Source: Lineus longissimus (lineage: Eukaryota; Nemertea; Pilidiophora; Heteronemertea; Lineidae). Taken from it: a DNA stretch of 64,000 nt. The stretch lies in contig NC_088323.1 in NCBI RefSeq assembly GCF_910592395.1, forward strand, positions 14,371,501 through 14,435,500, written 5' to 3'. Shown in pieces: positions 35,809 through 47,224 of this stretch (its first letter is position 1; every line of letters begins with the position of its first letter). The translations under genes were made by a program, and so were the position numbers. The notes beneath the pieces were generated by a model, which saw only the letters and a list, made by a program, of their open reading frames with translations, was not told the DNA's origin and did not search any database.

Positions 35809-36036
35809 ATTGACGAATTGCACTTAGCGTTGAACGCCCTAATAAGCCTGGTTTTACCTCTACTGTCATCCATTATCAACTGACATGATGTAGTTTTACA
35901 CAAGTGAGGTTAATAGGTATGTTTGAGTACTTTGAATAACGTCATTGCGACAATATCATGCATTTTGTAGTCCAGTTTTCATGATTACGGTAGGCATTTT
36001 TCCTGCACCTTGGAGGCATAGTCACGTGACATCACT
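35809..36036 (+). repeat. 228-bp unit, first copy (unoccupied site)
   Basis: It begins ATTGACGA and ends GTGACATCACT. The second copy starts at 36037 but is interrupted at AAG (36130-36132) by 11 kb of inserted DNA and resumes at 47359. This first copy shows the uninterrupted sequence ACACAAGTGAGGTTAAT (AAG at 35902-35904). Confidence 0.85.
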
Positions 36037-36132
36037 ATTGACGAGTTGCACTTAGCGTTGAACGCCTTAATAAGCCTGGTTTTACCTCTACTGACATCCA
36101 TTATCAACTGACAATATGTAGTTTTACACAAG

Positions 36133-37540
36133 CAGTGTACAACCTGGGTCAAAACTTATACAAAATAGGCCAAAGTCAGCCTCGTTCTGGATTGACCTAG
36201 TTTGTGTACTATCTAGTGCATTCCAGTTTCAATGCACTATGATCTCAGATAGTGCTTTGATAGCTGGGGTCATTATTTGAAATGACTCTGACACAGCCCA
36301 AATCTTTTTTTACCTCAATAAACATGCTTAATATTGTTAGAAACATACCACACTACAATCCTAATGCAACATGTATTCCATTTAAGCACTTTTGAGAGCA
36401 TAAAATGCATTTCATTGTGAGTACTGTCCAACACACACCCCACCCCCAACTTCTAATTGGGATAGAAAAAGTTTCTATGTCTAAAACAAGAGACCATTGA
36501 TGGGAGACCTTTGATTGACATCTTGGCTGTGGAATTCAACCACTTTTCTCAATGAATATGCACGCCCCTTGATGTATGAGGCTTATGAATGGCTGGAGTC
36601 CACCCAGCACAGCCCCCTCCCCCTCAACTAAACTGTCAATAACATTCTTGGTGGTCAACTTGTGTATGGTATCATGATACAGCCTGGTACAGGGACCTTT
36701 CTGCTTGATTAATTACACACATTTGGGTTAATTTGTTTATACACTTGTCTGCTATAATCTCTCAAACTCAGCAGGCTGCTTGTTTGCAAAGCGGCATATT
36801 CCTTTGATCTTGTAATAGGGATAGATTTTGTTTCTGATACTTCAAGTGCAGAAGGTCAATTCCATGGTGTTGACCATGTCTTACTGTAGTGAATGAGTAC
36901 AATTTACACCCTTTTTGGTCATCAACGAAGTGGCTATCACATTTTTGATGTTGCTTGTCCAGCTCATTATCAGCCGCTCATTAGCATATTGGTCTAGTAA
37001 CCATGATGAAACACGTGGTGGTGAAGATCAAGTGCTTCCTGCCTTGTCAATTTTGTTACATCTTTCCTGGTTCCAGTTCTTCTGAACAGGTTAAACTTAT
37101 TTTGTTGTTCCTTTGGTGGATTATATTCTTACTTCTTTTGGATTATTAATGTTTCACATGTGTAGGCCTATATTCATTCAGTGACCCTTACTTTGATTTA
37201 TATTTTTCGACCAAAAAAGGAATATGGAATGAAATAATTGTTTGGATATTTGGATATTCTTGATTCAATGGATTAGGGATGTTGGGAGGGTGATTTTATT
37301 TATTGTACTGCAATAGTGAATTCAATGCACATTTCAGATGGACAAACTCCACTTTCCATGCATGGCACTATTATTGTTTACATTCCTAATATAGGTAAAC
37401 TAGGACATATTTTGCATGAATCTATGTCAGTGGGCGGCCAAGTTTATGCTAACCAGGTATACTAAACCGAGGCTATAATCTGCCAGCAACTGGGTCACTT
37501 TGGATATCAGTTACACTTTGGCTACCCAGAGCACTCACTG
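36133..37540 (+). repeat. 1.4-kb unit, copy A
   Basis: This 1,408-bp unit is followed directly by copy B; a handful of substitutions separate them (for example near 36350/37745 and 36620/38005). Confidence 0.92.
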
Positions 37541-38946
37541 GTGTACAACCTGGGTCAAAACTTATACAAAATAGGCCAAAGTCAGCCTCGTTCTGGATTG
37601 ACCTAGTTTGTGTACTATCTAGTGCATTCCAGTTTCAATGCACTATGATCTCAGATAGTGCTTTGATAGCTGGGGTCATTATTTGAAATGACTCTGACAC
37701 AGCCCAAATCTTTTTTTACCTCAATAAACATGCTTAATATTGTTAGATACATACCACACTACAATCCTAATGCAACATGTATTCCATTTAAGCACTTTTG
37801 AGAGCATAAAATGCATTTCATTGTGAGTACTGTCCAACACACACCCCACCCCCAACTTCTAATTGGGATAGAAAAAGTTTCTATGTCTAAAACAAGAGAC
37901 CATTGATGGGAGACCTTTGATTGACATCTTGGCTGTGGAATTCAACCACTTTTCTCAATGAATATGCACACCCCTTGATGTATGAGGCTTATGAATGGCT
38001 GGAGTTCACCAAGCACAGCCCCCTCCCCCTCAACTAAACTGTCAATAACATTCTTGGTGGTCAACTTGTGTATGGTATCATGATACAGCCTGGTACAGGG
38101 ACCTTTCTGCTTGATTAATTACACACATTTGGGTTAATTTGTTTATACACTTGTCTGCTATAATCTCTCAAACTCAGCAGGCTGCTTGTTTGCAAGGCGG
38201 CATATTCCTTTGATCTTGTAATAGGGATAGATTTTGTTTCTGATACTTCAAGTGCAGAAGGTCAATTCCATGGTGTTGACCATGTCTTACTGTAGTGAAT
38301 GAGTACAATTTACACCCTTTTTGGTCATCAACGAAGTGGCTATCACATTTTTGATGTTGCTTGTCCAGCTCATTATCAGCCGCTCATTAGCATATTGGTC
38401 TAGTAACCATGATGAAACACGTGGTGGTGAAGATCAAGTGCTTCCTGCCTTGTCAATTTTGTTACATCTTTCCTGGTTCCAGTTCTTCTGAACAGGTTAA
38501 ACTTATTTTGTTGTTCCTTTGGTGGATTATATTCTTACTTCTTTTGGATTATTAATGTTTCACATGTGTAGGCCTATATTCATTCAGTGACCCTTACTTT
38601 GATTTATATTTTTCGACCAAAAAAGGAATATGGAATGAAATAATTGTTTGGATATTTGGATATTCTTGATTCAATGGATTAGGGATGTTGGGAGGGTGAT
38701 TTTATTTATTGTACTGCAATAGTGAATTCAATGCACATTTCAGATGGACAAACTCCACTTTCCATGCATGGCACTATTATTGTTTACATTCCTAATATAG
38801 GTAAACTAGGACATATTTTGCATGAATCTATGTCAGTGGGCGGCCAAGTTTATGCTAACCAGGTATACTAAACCGAGGCTATAATCTGCCAGCAACTGGG
38901 TCACTTTGGATATCAGTTACACTTTGGCTACCCAGAGCACTCACTG
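37541..38946 (+). repeat. 1.4-kb unit, copy B
   Basis: This 1,406-bp head-to-tail copy of A begins GTGTACAACC and so has lost the leading CA of the terminus. Confidence 0.92.
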
Positions 38947-39117
38947 AATTGTTTGGATATTTGGATATTCTTGATTCAATGGATTAGGGATGTTGGGAGG
39001 GTGATTTTATTTATTGCACTGCAATATTGAATTCAATGCACATTTCAGATGGACAAACTCCACTTTCCATGCATGGCACTATTATTGTTTACATTCCTAA
39101 TATAGGTAAACTAGGAC
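38947..39117 (+). repeat. 1.4-kb unit, partial copy C, left piece
   Basis: This corresponds to A from 37236 onward. It is cut by the BEL insertion at AGGAC (39113-39117) and continues at 47225-47358. Confidence 0.9.
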
Positions 39118-39724
39118 TATACGTTCCGTACTGACGTATATGTGGAGTGAGGCTTAGGTCCATACGAAAAAACAAACGAAACTATATATATCCTGTGATA
39201 TAAATGAACGAAAAAACGCTGTTCGTAAATATAAGCTTATTGAGACGCACAACGAACTTCATACAATTCTACAATTCTCTGATGTGTGTGTTACTGTGGA
39301 TGTGGTTCAATCTGCAATTGAAACAAAGAATTCTAAACACATGTAATATCATAACTACTTAAAATTAAGAAATCAATAGAAAAAACCGAGAAATTGACAA
39401 TTGGAACATTACTTACAAAGCTGGGTTTACTAAGCAAATTTAGACATAGTCTGGACCTTCTGTCCAGACAAAGAAAATGTTAAAGGGGCACGTCTTGCCG
39501 CCTTGATGATTTTAGCCTCACTGGTTATTTAGAGAAACTGTCAAATGGAGCTAGTCTCAAACTTAACCAAATCCAGATGTGGATCCTAGATACAGTATGT
39601 CACGAAGCTTCGGTGAAAAGTTCAGACCTTGATATAGCAAGGTCAAAAGGTTTACGAAAAATGATACATATGTATATAACTGAAACATTTAAAATAAAGT
39701 GCTAATTTGACTTTGTCTGCAACA
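39118..39724 (-). repeat. 3' LTR of BEL
   Basis: This 607-bp repeat of 46613-47219 starts TGTTG on the minus strand. The bases next to it (GGGGCCGGAA) are a modest polypurine-like tract. Confidence 0.95.
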
Positions 39725-39967
39725 TTCCGGCCCCATAAATGCACGTACTCAACAAGCATTTATCCAATAAGCATAAAATAAAAGGTCAAATTATTAAAAT
39801 AAATGAAATCTAATTTAAGAATGTCAATCAAATAGGCCTAAAGGAATATAGCATAATCATTCATCAAAAGTTCCTGACATGCGCCCAACAGGTATCACCT
39901 GACAAGACTGAGATGGAGTTGTTTGCATCACGCACACAGCAGGAAGCCAATGAGAAGTGAGCCCTGT

Positions 39968-42900
39968 CTAAACAGTGGCGGTGTCGGTGTCCGTGGTGTC
40001 CTCGACAGGCTCAACCAAACACAACTTGTTTACAGGTCGTACCAGCTGTGTGTACTGTGTTCTAACTTTAGCTGACCTAATCAAGTTATCCTTTCCTGGA
40101 TACACTTCGATGACTCGACCTAGTGACCAGGCATTTCTTGGAGTGCTCTTGTCCACAATCAAAACAATGTCACCAATTTTGGCGCTTCTTTCATGCGTCA
40201 GCCATTTCTGTTTTTCCTGTAAGGCAGGAAGATACTTCTTCGTCCATCTTACCCAGAATAAGTCTGCAAGGTACTGTATATGTCTCCAGCGTCTTCTACT
40301 GTATAGATCATCTTTTACAAAGAGGCCTGGAGGTAATTCTGGTCCCTTACGAAGCAGCAAGAGATGATTTGGTGTGAGGGGTTCTAAATCATCTGGGTCC
40401 TCAGAGATCTTGGTAATGGGGCGTCCATTTACAATCGCCTCCACCTCACACATCAGGGTTGACAGTCCATCTTCAGAAAGCACCTGTTCTTTCAGAATCC
40501 CAGACATTACCTTCCTGACTGATCTGATCAGTCTTTCCCATACCCCACCCATATGTGAGGCTGCTGGAGGGTTAAATATCCATTGGATGTTGTTCTGCCG
40601 CATATGTTCCTCGATTCTCTGGAGGTTCCATTCAGACAATGCCCTTTTTAACTCTTTGCGGCCTCCAACAAAGTTTGTGCCATTATCTGACCGGATCCTT
40701 TCTGGTCGACCTCTCCTGCTTATAAAACGCTGCAAGGCATTGATAAAGGCATCTGTGGTGAGTGACTCGGCAACTTCTATGTGAATCGCACGTGAGGTCA
40801 GGCATGTGAAGATACATCCATATCTTTTGGCTCGTTTGTGACCTCTGCCCATTTTTACTTCAAAAGGTCCGAAGTAATCCAACCCAATATGTGTGAAAGG
40901 CGCAGTTGGAGGGTTAACACGGTCTTCTGGAAGATCTGCCATTTGTTGTGTCATAGGTATACCTGCAGCTTTACGGCAGTGTATGCATCTTGACAGATTC
41001 CTTCTGATGGCAACTCGTCCCTTGACAATCCAAAACTTCTGTCTAATTTCTGCAAGTGCATGCTCTGCCCCTGAGTGCCCTGTCAGGTTGTGGTAATGTT
41101 GAACAATCAGGTCGACAACGTGATGTTTCTTTGGAAGTATCATCTGGTGCTGCGCATCATGAGGCAATACCGCATTGTTGAGACGACCCCCTACTCGCAA
41201 TATCCCATTGACATCTGACTGTGGGGAGAGCTTGTTGATGGCACGTGACTGGCTCCTGGTATCTAGATTGATATCCCGCTGAGCAAACTTCACCAGTTCA
41301 ACTTCAGCTATCTTTAGCTCAGCCACAGACAATCCTCCATTCTGCATCGGTTGTACTCCTATACTGTCATGATGATGAATCAGAGCATTGTTACGCAACA
41401 CCTTTCGTGCTCGCAAAATCCAGGCAACTGATTTCTTCAGTTTATACCAGCTGGAATGTTGTTCAATCAGCTTCATCACGATTTCCTTTCCATTAGTGCT
41501 TTTCTCGGGTCGTTCTGCTGCATAAACCTGTAGTTGTGGTTTCTCTTCCAAATGGTGACTGTCGTCTTCGGACAGCAATGCGCGCGGTGTCTGAGGCCAG
41601 TCACACTCTGGTTTCCAAAGGAAGCTTGGCCCATCAGTCCACCTTGTGCTGTCAGTCAGCTCGTCAGCTGTCAGGCCCCGAGAAACATCATCTGCTGGGT
41701 TGTTTGCTGTATCTACATGGCGCCACTGTGCAGGTGCTGAACCTTCATGAATTTTGGCGACCCTATTAGCCACAAATGTCTGGAATCTCTTCGATTCATT
41801 GTTGAGGTAGTGTAGTACTATTGTACTGTCTGTCCAAAAAATTGAGTCGTGGATAGGGATTTCCAGTTCTCGTCTGATGATCTTGTCAAGTTTTACTGAT
41901 TCGACTGCAGCAGCCAACTCTAGTCTTGGTATTGTTGCCGTTTTTATTGGAGCCAATTTTGCCTTTGACATGACAAGAGCGCAGTGAACTTTACCCTCCG
42001 GGTCCTCTGTCCTCAAATAGGTCACTGCCCCAAGGCCTCTCTCAGAAGCATCCGATAAGTGATGTAGTGTGCTGTGTACTATGGGGCCTAGTTCTGATGA
42101 CTTCAAACAGCGAGGAATCTTGAAGGTTTCCAGCTTGGGTAGATCTTCACACCATTTCTTCCATTGTTCTAGGCTACTGTCAGGCATGTTTTCATCCCAG
42201 CCAATCTTGTTTCGACATAGATCCTGAAACAGAAGTTTGGCCAGTAGGATGTATGGACTCACTAATCCCAGGGGATCGTAAACGGAACTTAGAGTACTCA
42301 GTACTCCTCTCTTGGTTGGTGGACGTTCTTGCCTATTGATGCTGGGCCTGAAAGTGTCTTCTCCAACATCCCACAATAACCCAAGCGCCCGCTCAGTGGG
42401 CAATCCATCCCTATCCAAGTCCAAATCTCTGACTCCTTTGACTAATTCTGTGTCCGGCATTGCTTTCAGTAGCTCTCTACTGTTGCTGATCCATTTCGTC
42501 AGCCGCCAACCCTCACGCTCCAGCAGTTTGCATAATTCATGTGCTAATGTTATGCCCTGAGCTACTTTTGGAATTGACTTCAAACAATCATCAACGTAAT
42601 GACAGTTGTCCACAGTATCCTTAGCCATCTGGCTAAAATCAGCCTCGTTGTCCTTAGCTGTCCTCTTCAATGCGTAGTTGGCACAGCTAGGACTCCACAC
42701 ACCACCAAACAAATGTCTTGTCATTCTATAAGTGGTGGGAGACTTTGATAGATCACCGTTTTCCCAAAATAAAAAACGGAGTGTGTCGCGGCAGTCCTGA
42801 GTGACTTCCACCCTGTGGAACATTGCCTCGATGTCCGCCATAAAGGCTACCTGATCCTGCCTGAACTTTATCAGGACACCAATCAGTTTGTTGGTCAGGT

Positions 42901-45838
42901 CCGGCCCTTGGTAGACATTGTCATTTAGGGATGTTTCTCGAAACTTTGCTGCACAGTCAAATACTATTCTCGTTTTGTCTGGCTTCTTTGGATTGAACAC
43001 CGGGTGATGTGGTAAGTACCAAACACATCCATCCTTCCTGCCAAGCTCATCGGGTGGGACGACTTCAGCAAAGCCCTTTTTTACAAGTTGTTCAATTTCA
43101 GTTGTGTATTTCTGATGTAGGACGCTATCCTTCTGTAGCCTTCTTCCCAGTAATTCCAGCCTTCTGGTGGCCATGGTGAGGTTGTCAGGTAAACTTGGTG
43201 GGTTACACTTGAATGGTATAGGTAAGACGTAATGGCCGTTTTCATGTTTGATTTCTTTATCCCACAGAGATATCACCTTCTGGTCACTGACGGACATGCC
43301 TTGCTCATCTCCTCCAATGTTGTCAAGTTTCCAAAACTTCTCTACTTGACTCTGTAGGCCTAGGTCGACACTGTTGACAAAGTGGGCAGTTGTATGATAG
43401 CTAGGACTTGCAGTTGTTGGCCCATTTAACGTCCATCCCAATTCAGTTCTAACGGCGTAGGGCGCTCCAGCTTCACCTTTCTTCACCTCAAGTGGAATAA
43501 GTGCCTCTGGTACATCCTGTCCTATCAGCAATTGCACCTTCCCTGGCTCTACAGCTGGAAAGTCGATATCCTGGAGATGAGGATGCTTGTCCAGCTCTTG
43601 ATGGGTCATGGCTGTCAGGCTGATGTTGAGATCTGGTCTTGCTATAACGCTCAGTAAGCCAACGACTTTCCTCTCCCCAAGGTCTGCTACCTCAAGGCTA
43701 AATATAGCTGTCTTCATCACACTGGCCCTTTTCTCCAAAGTGGTGACTTCAACCTTTTTCTCAACCCCTGACAGAGCCAACTGCTCCACCAAATCTCTTG
43801 AGCAGAAAGTTCCATTTGATCCACTGTCCAAGAGTGCATAAGTCTGAACATATGCCGTACCACCATGCCCTCTCACCTTGACTGGCACTATGGGTAATAC
43901 CACTTGGCACCTTGACGTCCCGGCCCCATTGATAGAACAATGATTCGACGCTCCTACTGGTCTTTCATCATCCTTGCTTCTGTCATACTTCCTTTCACCA
44001 CCAGTTGTGTCGGCGGGAGTGTGCCTTGGCTTCTCAAGGTGAAGGAATTTGCTGTGTTTCCGGTCACACCCTTCTTTATTGCAGTAAGAAGGTCTAGTAC
44101 ACCTGTCAGCAAAATGTCCCTCATGCAGACAATTTAGGCAAAGCCTTGCCCTTCGAACCAATTTCAGTCTTTCTGGTGGCGTCATTGCCTTGAATTTGTC
44201 GCAAGTATGTAGTCCATGATTACCATCACAAGCTGCACAGCCAGTCGATCGTTGTGGTCGCTCTGTCCCCACTTGCGTACCAAACGTTGTCTTTCTCTGT
44301 GATTTAAACCTAGTTGAGGACGCTCTGTCATCCTTCGGTTCCTTTGGTACGCTCATTCTACCGCACCTTCCAAAAACAGGGTCATTTGCTTCTTCAGCGG
44401 CGTTCGATACAAAGGTCAAAATGTCCTGAATGACAGGTGGCCTCAACTCACTTCTTATTCTCTGGACTCTAGTTTTCCACCTATTCTGTAAATAGTTCGG
44501 GAGTTTCTCAACGATGTCAACCAAACTGCTTTCATTTAACCTATCCAATCTGTTCATGGCTGTCAGCACCTCGACACAGTTCAGAAGATCATCGGCTAGA
44601 TCTCGAAGAGCTTCTGCGTCAGATGCATTGATTGATTTCCGATTGACAATTTTGTCAATCCAGGTTTTTGACACTACAAAATCATTACCAAACCTATCCT
44701 TCAATAGTTTTCTTGCTAACTTGTAACCCTCATCCGGCTCCTTTATAGAGCAACTCTCTATAACTTTCCTGGCTTTGCCTGTGCAGAACCTGAGAAGTCG
44801 ACTGAGTTTAACGCTAGCATCAATCGTTTCCTTATCTACCGAGTTTTCAAATGCCCTGATGAACATCCAGTATTTGGTGGGGTCACCATCGAATGACATC
44901 ATATCCACCTTCGGTAGCTGGAGCGTGTCTAACATCAACTGCTGCTGTTTCTGACCTTGGTTGAGGACCTGCAGCAATGCATCCGGTAGTGTTGACATGG
45001 AGCTATTTAGGGAGGCAATGGTCTCATCATGACCTGGATGATAAATATTCTTGACCCTTGCATGATCAACTTTCACCTCGTTTACCTCAGGAGCTATATT
45101 GGGCACACTGACATCTGACCCATGGCCATGTATGATAGTCTCGGTTGGTGTGCCGACAGCAGGCACACTTACTGGATTGGCATGTGCACGCACTGGGGTT
45201 GACTGGCATGGGTTGGCTGTCTCGGCATTTTCGGCATTTCCCTCCATTTGGCTTGGCCTACTTGCAACATGCTTTGATTTGAAAGTATCAACTAGTGGAT
45301 CCAACTTTGATGTTTCCAACGGCCTTTGTACATCAAACCCACTATCTGAATATTGATGCGAAATATCAGTAACTGATCCCTTGTCACTCATTGACATTGA
45401 TGCACAGATGTCCTCCTTTGCACGTGCCTTTGCAAGCTTAACTTTCAGTTCAAGCCTTTCCCTTTCTTTGGCTAAACCAAATTCCTGCATCTCAAGGGCC
45501 TGTCGCTCCTCCAGTATTGATGCCTCTATTTCAACAGCTGCCCTATCTGCTGCCGCTGCGGCCATTCGCGCTTTGGATGCCGATGAACTGTGAGATCTAG
45601 ATGACTGACTGGATGAATGACTGGAAGACCTGCCACCAGAGCTGATGTTTGATACAGAGTCCTGAGGCTGGACATCACTACCCACGCCACCAACTGCCGA
45701 CATTTCGCCAGTATCAAGCTTTCCGTTAACCCAGTTTCCCAAGTCTCTCCGGTACCGGCGCATGGTGCTAACAACCTCATCTAAATAATCTTGTGACACT
45801 TTAATAAGAACAGGACTAACCATATTCGTGATACCCAT
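39968..45838 (-). CDS. BEL/Pao polyprotein (gag, protease, RT, RNase H, integrase)
   Basis: A single frame of 1,956 codons. Residues ~85-145 are a charged coiled coil. Residues ~305-445 match the BEL gag domain (DUF1759 type, FDGDPTKYWMFIRAFE). Residues 534-600 hold zinc knuckles (CLNCLHEGHFADRC). The protease has DSG near 671 (YALLDSGSNGTF). RT covers ~940-1100 with YVDD at 1081-1084. RNase H carries LSDAS near 1263, RLELAA near 1307 and TDSTIV near 1337. The integrase has an HHCC region near 1581-1622 and a DDE core at D1654 (GLDYFGP), D1718 (SDNGTNF) and E1768 (GGVWERL), then a C-terminal RRRWRHIQ..ADLFW block. The methionine at 45838 is probably not the natural start, because a typical gag beginning lies upstream in another frame. 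Confidence 0.93.
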   Translation of the reverse strand: MGITNMVSPVLIKVSQDYLDEVVSTMRRYRRDLGNWVNGKLDTGEMSAVGGVGSDVQPQDSVSNISSGGRSSSHSSSQSSRSHSSSASKARMAAAAADRAAVEIEASILEERQALEMQEFGLAKERERLELKVKLAKARAKEDICASMSMSDKGSVTDISHQYSDSGFDVQRPLETSKLDPLVDTFKSKHVASRPSQMEGNAENAETANPCQSTPVRAHANPVSVPAVGTPTETIIHGHGSDVSVPNIAPEVNEVKVDHARVKNIYHPGHDETIASLNSSMSTLPDALLQVLNQGQKQQQLMLDTLQLPKVDMMSFDGDPTKYWMFIRAFENSVDKETIDASVKLSRLLRFCTGKARKVIESCSIKEPDEGYKLARKLLKDRFGNDFVVSKTWIDKIVNRKSINASDAEALRDLADDLLNCVEVLTAMNRLDRLNESSLVDIVEKLPNYLQNRWKTRVQRIRSELRPPVIQDILTFVSNAAEEANDPVFGRCGRMSVPKEPKDDRASSTRFKSQRKTTFGTQVGTERPQRSTGCAACDGNHGLHTCDKFKAMTPPERLKLVRRARLCLNCLHEGHFADRCTRPSYCNKEGCDRKHSKFLHLEKPRHTPADTTGGERKYDRSKDDERPVGASNHCSINGAGTSRCQVVLPIVPVKVRGHGGTAYVQTYALLDSGSNGTFCSRDLVEQLALSGVEKKVEVTTLEKRASVMKTAIFSLEVADLGERKVVGLLSVIARPDLNISLTAMTHQELDKHPHLQDIDFPAVEPGKVQLLIGQDVPEALIPLEVKKGEAGAPYAVRTELGWTLNGPTTASPSYHTTAHFVNSVDLGLQSQVEKFWKLDNIGGDEQGMSVSDQKVISLWDKEIKHENGHYVLPIPFKCNPPSLPDNLTMATRRLELLGRRLQKDSVLHQKYTTEIEQLVKKGFAEVVPPDELGRKDGCVWYLPHHPVFNPKKPDKTRIVFDCAAKFRETSLNDNVYQGPDLTNKLIGVLIKFRQDQVAFMADIEAMFHRVEVTQDCRDTLRFLFWENGDLSKSPTTYRMTRHLFGGVWSPSCANYALKRTAKDNEADFSQMAKDTVDNCHYVDDCLKSIPKVAQGITLAHELCKLLEREGWRLTKWISNSRELLKAMPDTELVKGVRDLDLDRDGLPTERALGLLWDVGEDTFRPSINRQERPPTKRGVLSTLSSVYDPLGLVSPYILLAKLLFQDLCRNKIGWDENMPDSSLEQWKKWCEDLPKLETFKIPRCLKSSELGPIVHSTLHHLSDASERGLGAVTYLRTEDPEGKVHCALVMSKAKLAPIKTATIPRLELAAAVESVKLDKIIRRELEIPIHDSIFWTDSTIVLHYLNNESKRFQTFVANRVAKIHEGSAPAQWRHVDTANNPADDVSRGLTADELTDSTRWTDGPSFLWKPECDWPQTPRALLSEDDSHHLEEKPQLQVYAAERPEKSTNGKEIVMKLIEQHSSWYKLKKSVAWILRARKVLRNNALIHHHDSIGVQPMQNGGLSVAELKIAEVELVKFAQRDINLDTRSQSRAINKLSPQSDVNGILRVGGRLNNAVLPHDAQHQMILPKKHHVVDLIVQHYHNLTGHSGAEHALAEIRQKFWIVKGRVAIRRNLSRCIHCRKAAGIPMTQQMADLPEDRVNPPTAPFTHIGLDYFGPFEVKMGRGHKRAKRYGCIFTCLTSRAIHIEVAESLTTDAFINALQRFISRRGRPERIRSDNGTNFVGGRKELKRALSEWNLQRIEEHMRQNNIQWIFNPPAASHMGGVWERLIRSVRKVMSGILKEQVLSEDGLSTLMCEVEAIVNGRPITKISEDPDDLEPLTPNHLLLLRKGPELPPGLFVKDDLYSRRRWRHIQYLADLFWVRWTKKYLPALQEKQKWLTHERSAKIGDIVLIVDKSTPRNAWSLGRVIEVYPGKDNLIRSAKVRTQYTQLVRPVNKLCLVEPVEDTTDTDTATV

Positions 45839-46031
45839 TATGGCATGCCAAGAAGAATTGAAAATGATTACCTATTTCCTTGGACGTCAGTGTAATCCTA
45901 TCCACATTGTCTTTGGTGGGGTCTCTCATGAGAGCATATAGACTGTTCAGTTTTCTTGTAAGAATTCCCTTGGCATATGATCTCTTTTTCCTCATCTCGC
46001 TCATCCTATCGTCCACGTTGGCGGTTGCCAT
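45816..46031 (-). CDS. BEL gag N-terminus in the upstream frame
   Basis: From ATG at 46029-46031 this frame gives a basic, helical start (MSEMRKKRSYAKGILTRKLN) like the N-terminus of BEL Gag. It overlaps the long polyprotein frame by 23 bp, one base out of register. Either a one-base indel broke gag, or a programmed shift joins the frames. A small intron was tested by eye and does not restore the frame. Confidence 0.55.
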   Translation of the reverse strand: MATANVDDRMSEMRKKRSYAKGILTRKLNSLYALMRDPTKDNVDRITLTSKEIGNHFQFFLACHNGYHEYG

Positions 46032-46176
46032 TGCAACTGACTACTATGAATATACTGTGAACAAAATCCTTTAACACCAAACGAAATGTCCCATAGTTAA
46101 CAGATCCGATACAACGATATTGATCTTGGTATCTCCACGTTATTGTGAAGAAGGTCCTTTTATCACGAAGCAGTTC

Positions 46177-46595
46177 TGAATACTATCACTATAGTACAAC
46201 AACAAGACTCATCTAATCCGCTGCCGTCAATGATGGTAAACTTCATTTACCTCACTGTTCCGTACTGAACAGTTCCAAAAACATGACTTCCAAAATTTCA
46301 ATTCCACGAAGCAGTTCTGAATACTAATACTAACAGCAAGACTCTTCTAATCTTCTGCTGGTATAGATGGTAAACTTCATTTACCCAACTGTCCCGTTCT
46401 GAACAGTTCCGAATATCATGAATGTGATATAGTATGATTTCCAGAATTTCAATTCCAGTTAATACTAACAGCAAGACTCTTCTAATCTTCTGCTGGTATA
46501 GATGGTAAACTTCATTTACCCAACTGTCCCGTTCTGAACAGTTCCGAATATCATGAATATGATATAGTATGATTTCCAGAATTTCAATTCCAGTT
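46177..46595 (-). repeat. 135-bp tandem repeats in the BEL leader
   Basis: Two nearly identical 135-bp copies (46326-46460 and 46461-46595) and one diverged copy (about 46177-46325) lie between the 5' LTR and gag. They contain GATGGTAAACTTCATTTACC, itself partly palindromic. Confidence 0.88.
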
Positions 46596-46612
46596 ACCTT
46601 TATTGAACTTAA

Positions 46613-47219
46613 TATACGTTCCGTACTGACGTATATGTGGAGTGAGGCTTAGGTCCATACGAAAAAACAAACGAAACTATATATATCCTGTGATATAAAT
46701 GAACGAAAAAACGCTGTTCGTAAATATAAGCTTATTGAGACGCACAACGAACTTCATACAATTCTACAATTCTCTGATGTGTGTGTTACTGTGGATGTGG
46801 TTCAATCTGCAATTGAAACAAAGAATTCTAAACACATGTAATATCATAACTACTTAAAATTAAGAAATCAATAGAAAAAACCGAGAAATTGACAATTGGA
46901 ACATTACTTACAAAGCTGGGTTTACTAAGCAAATTTAGACATAGTCTGGACCTTCTGTCCAGACAAAGAAAATGTTAAAGGGGCACGTCTTGCCGCCTTG
47001 ATGATTTTAGCCTCACTGGTTATTTAGAGAAACTGTCAAATGGAGCTAGTCTCCAACTTAACCAAATCCAGATGTGGATCCTAGATACAGTATGTCACGA
47101 AGCTTCGGTTAAAAGTTCAGACCTTGATATAGCAAGGTCAAAAGGTTTACGAAAAATGATACATATGTATATAACTGAAACATTTAAAATAAAGTGCTAA
47201 TTTGACTTTGTCTACAACA
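46613..47219 (-). repeat. 5' LTR of BEL
   Basis: It is the 607-bp partner of 39118-39724. Directly inside it the minus strand reads TTAAGTTCAATAAAGG. This does not begin TGG as expected of a standard tRNA primer site. Confidence 0.95.
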
Positions 47220-47224
47220 AGGAC

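Larger units (their letters stand above)
39118..47219 (-). mobile_element. Full-length BEL/Pao LTR retrotransposon
   Basis: This 8,102-bp element has 607-bp LTRs at both ends differing at only three positions, and a perfect 5-bp target duplication AGGAC (39113-39117 and 47220-47224). One open frame of 1,956 codons holds gag, protease, RT, RNase H and integrase in the usual BEL order, with the catalytic residues present. It is the youngest and best-preserved element in the window. The only visible defect is the frame of the gag N-terminus. Confidence 0.95.

Noticed and set aside
39975-45600. Many plus-strand open frames of 65-136 codons across the BEL element
   Set aside because: They are antisense shadows of the 1,956-codon BEL polyprotein and carry no motifs of their own.
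46326-46595. CRISPR-like regular repeat
   Set aside because: It is a 135-bp leader tandem repeat without unique spacers, in a eukaryotic retrotransposon.
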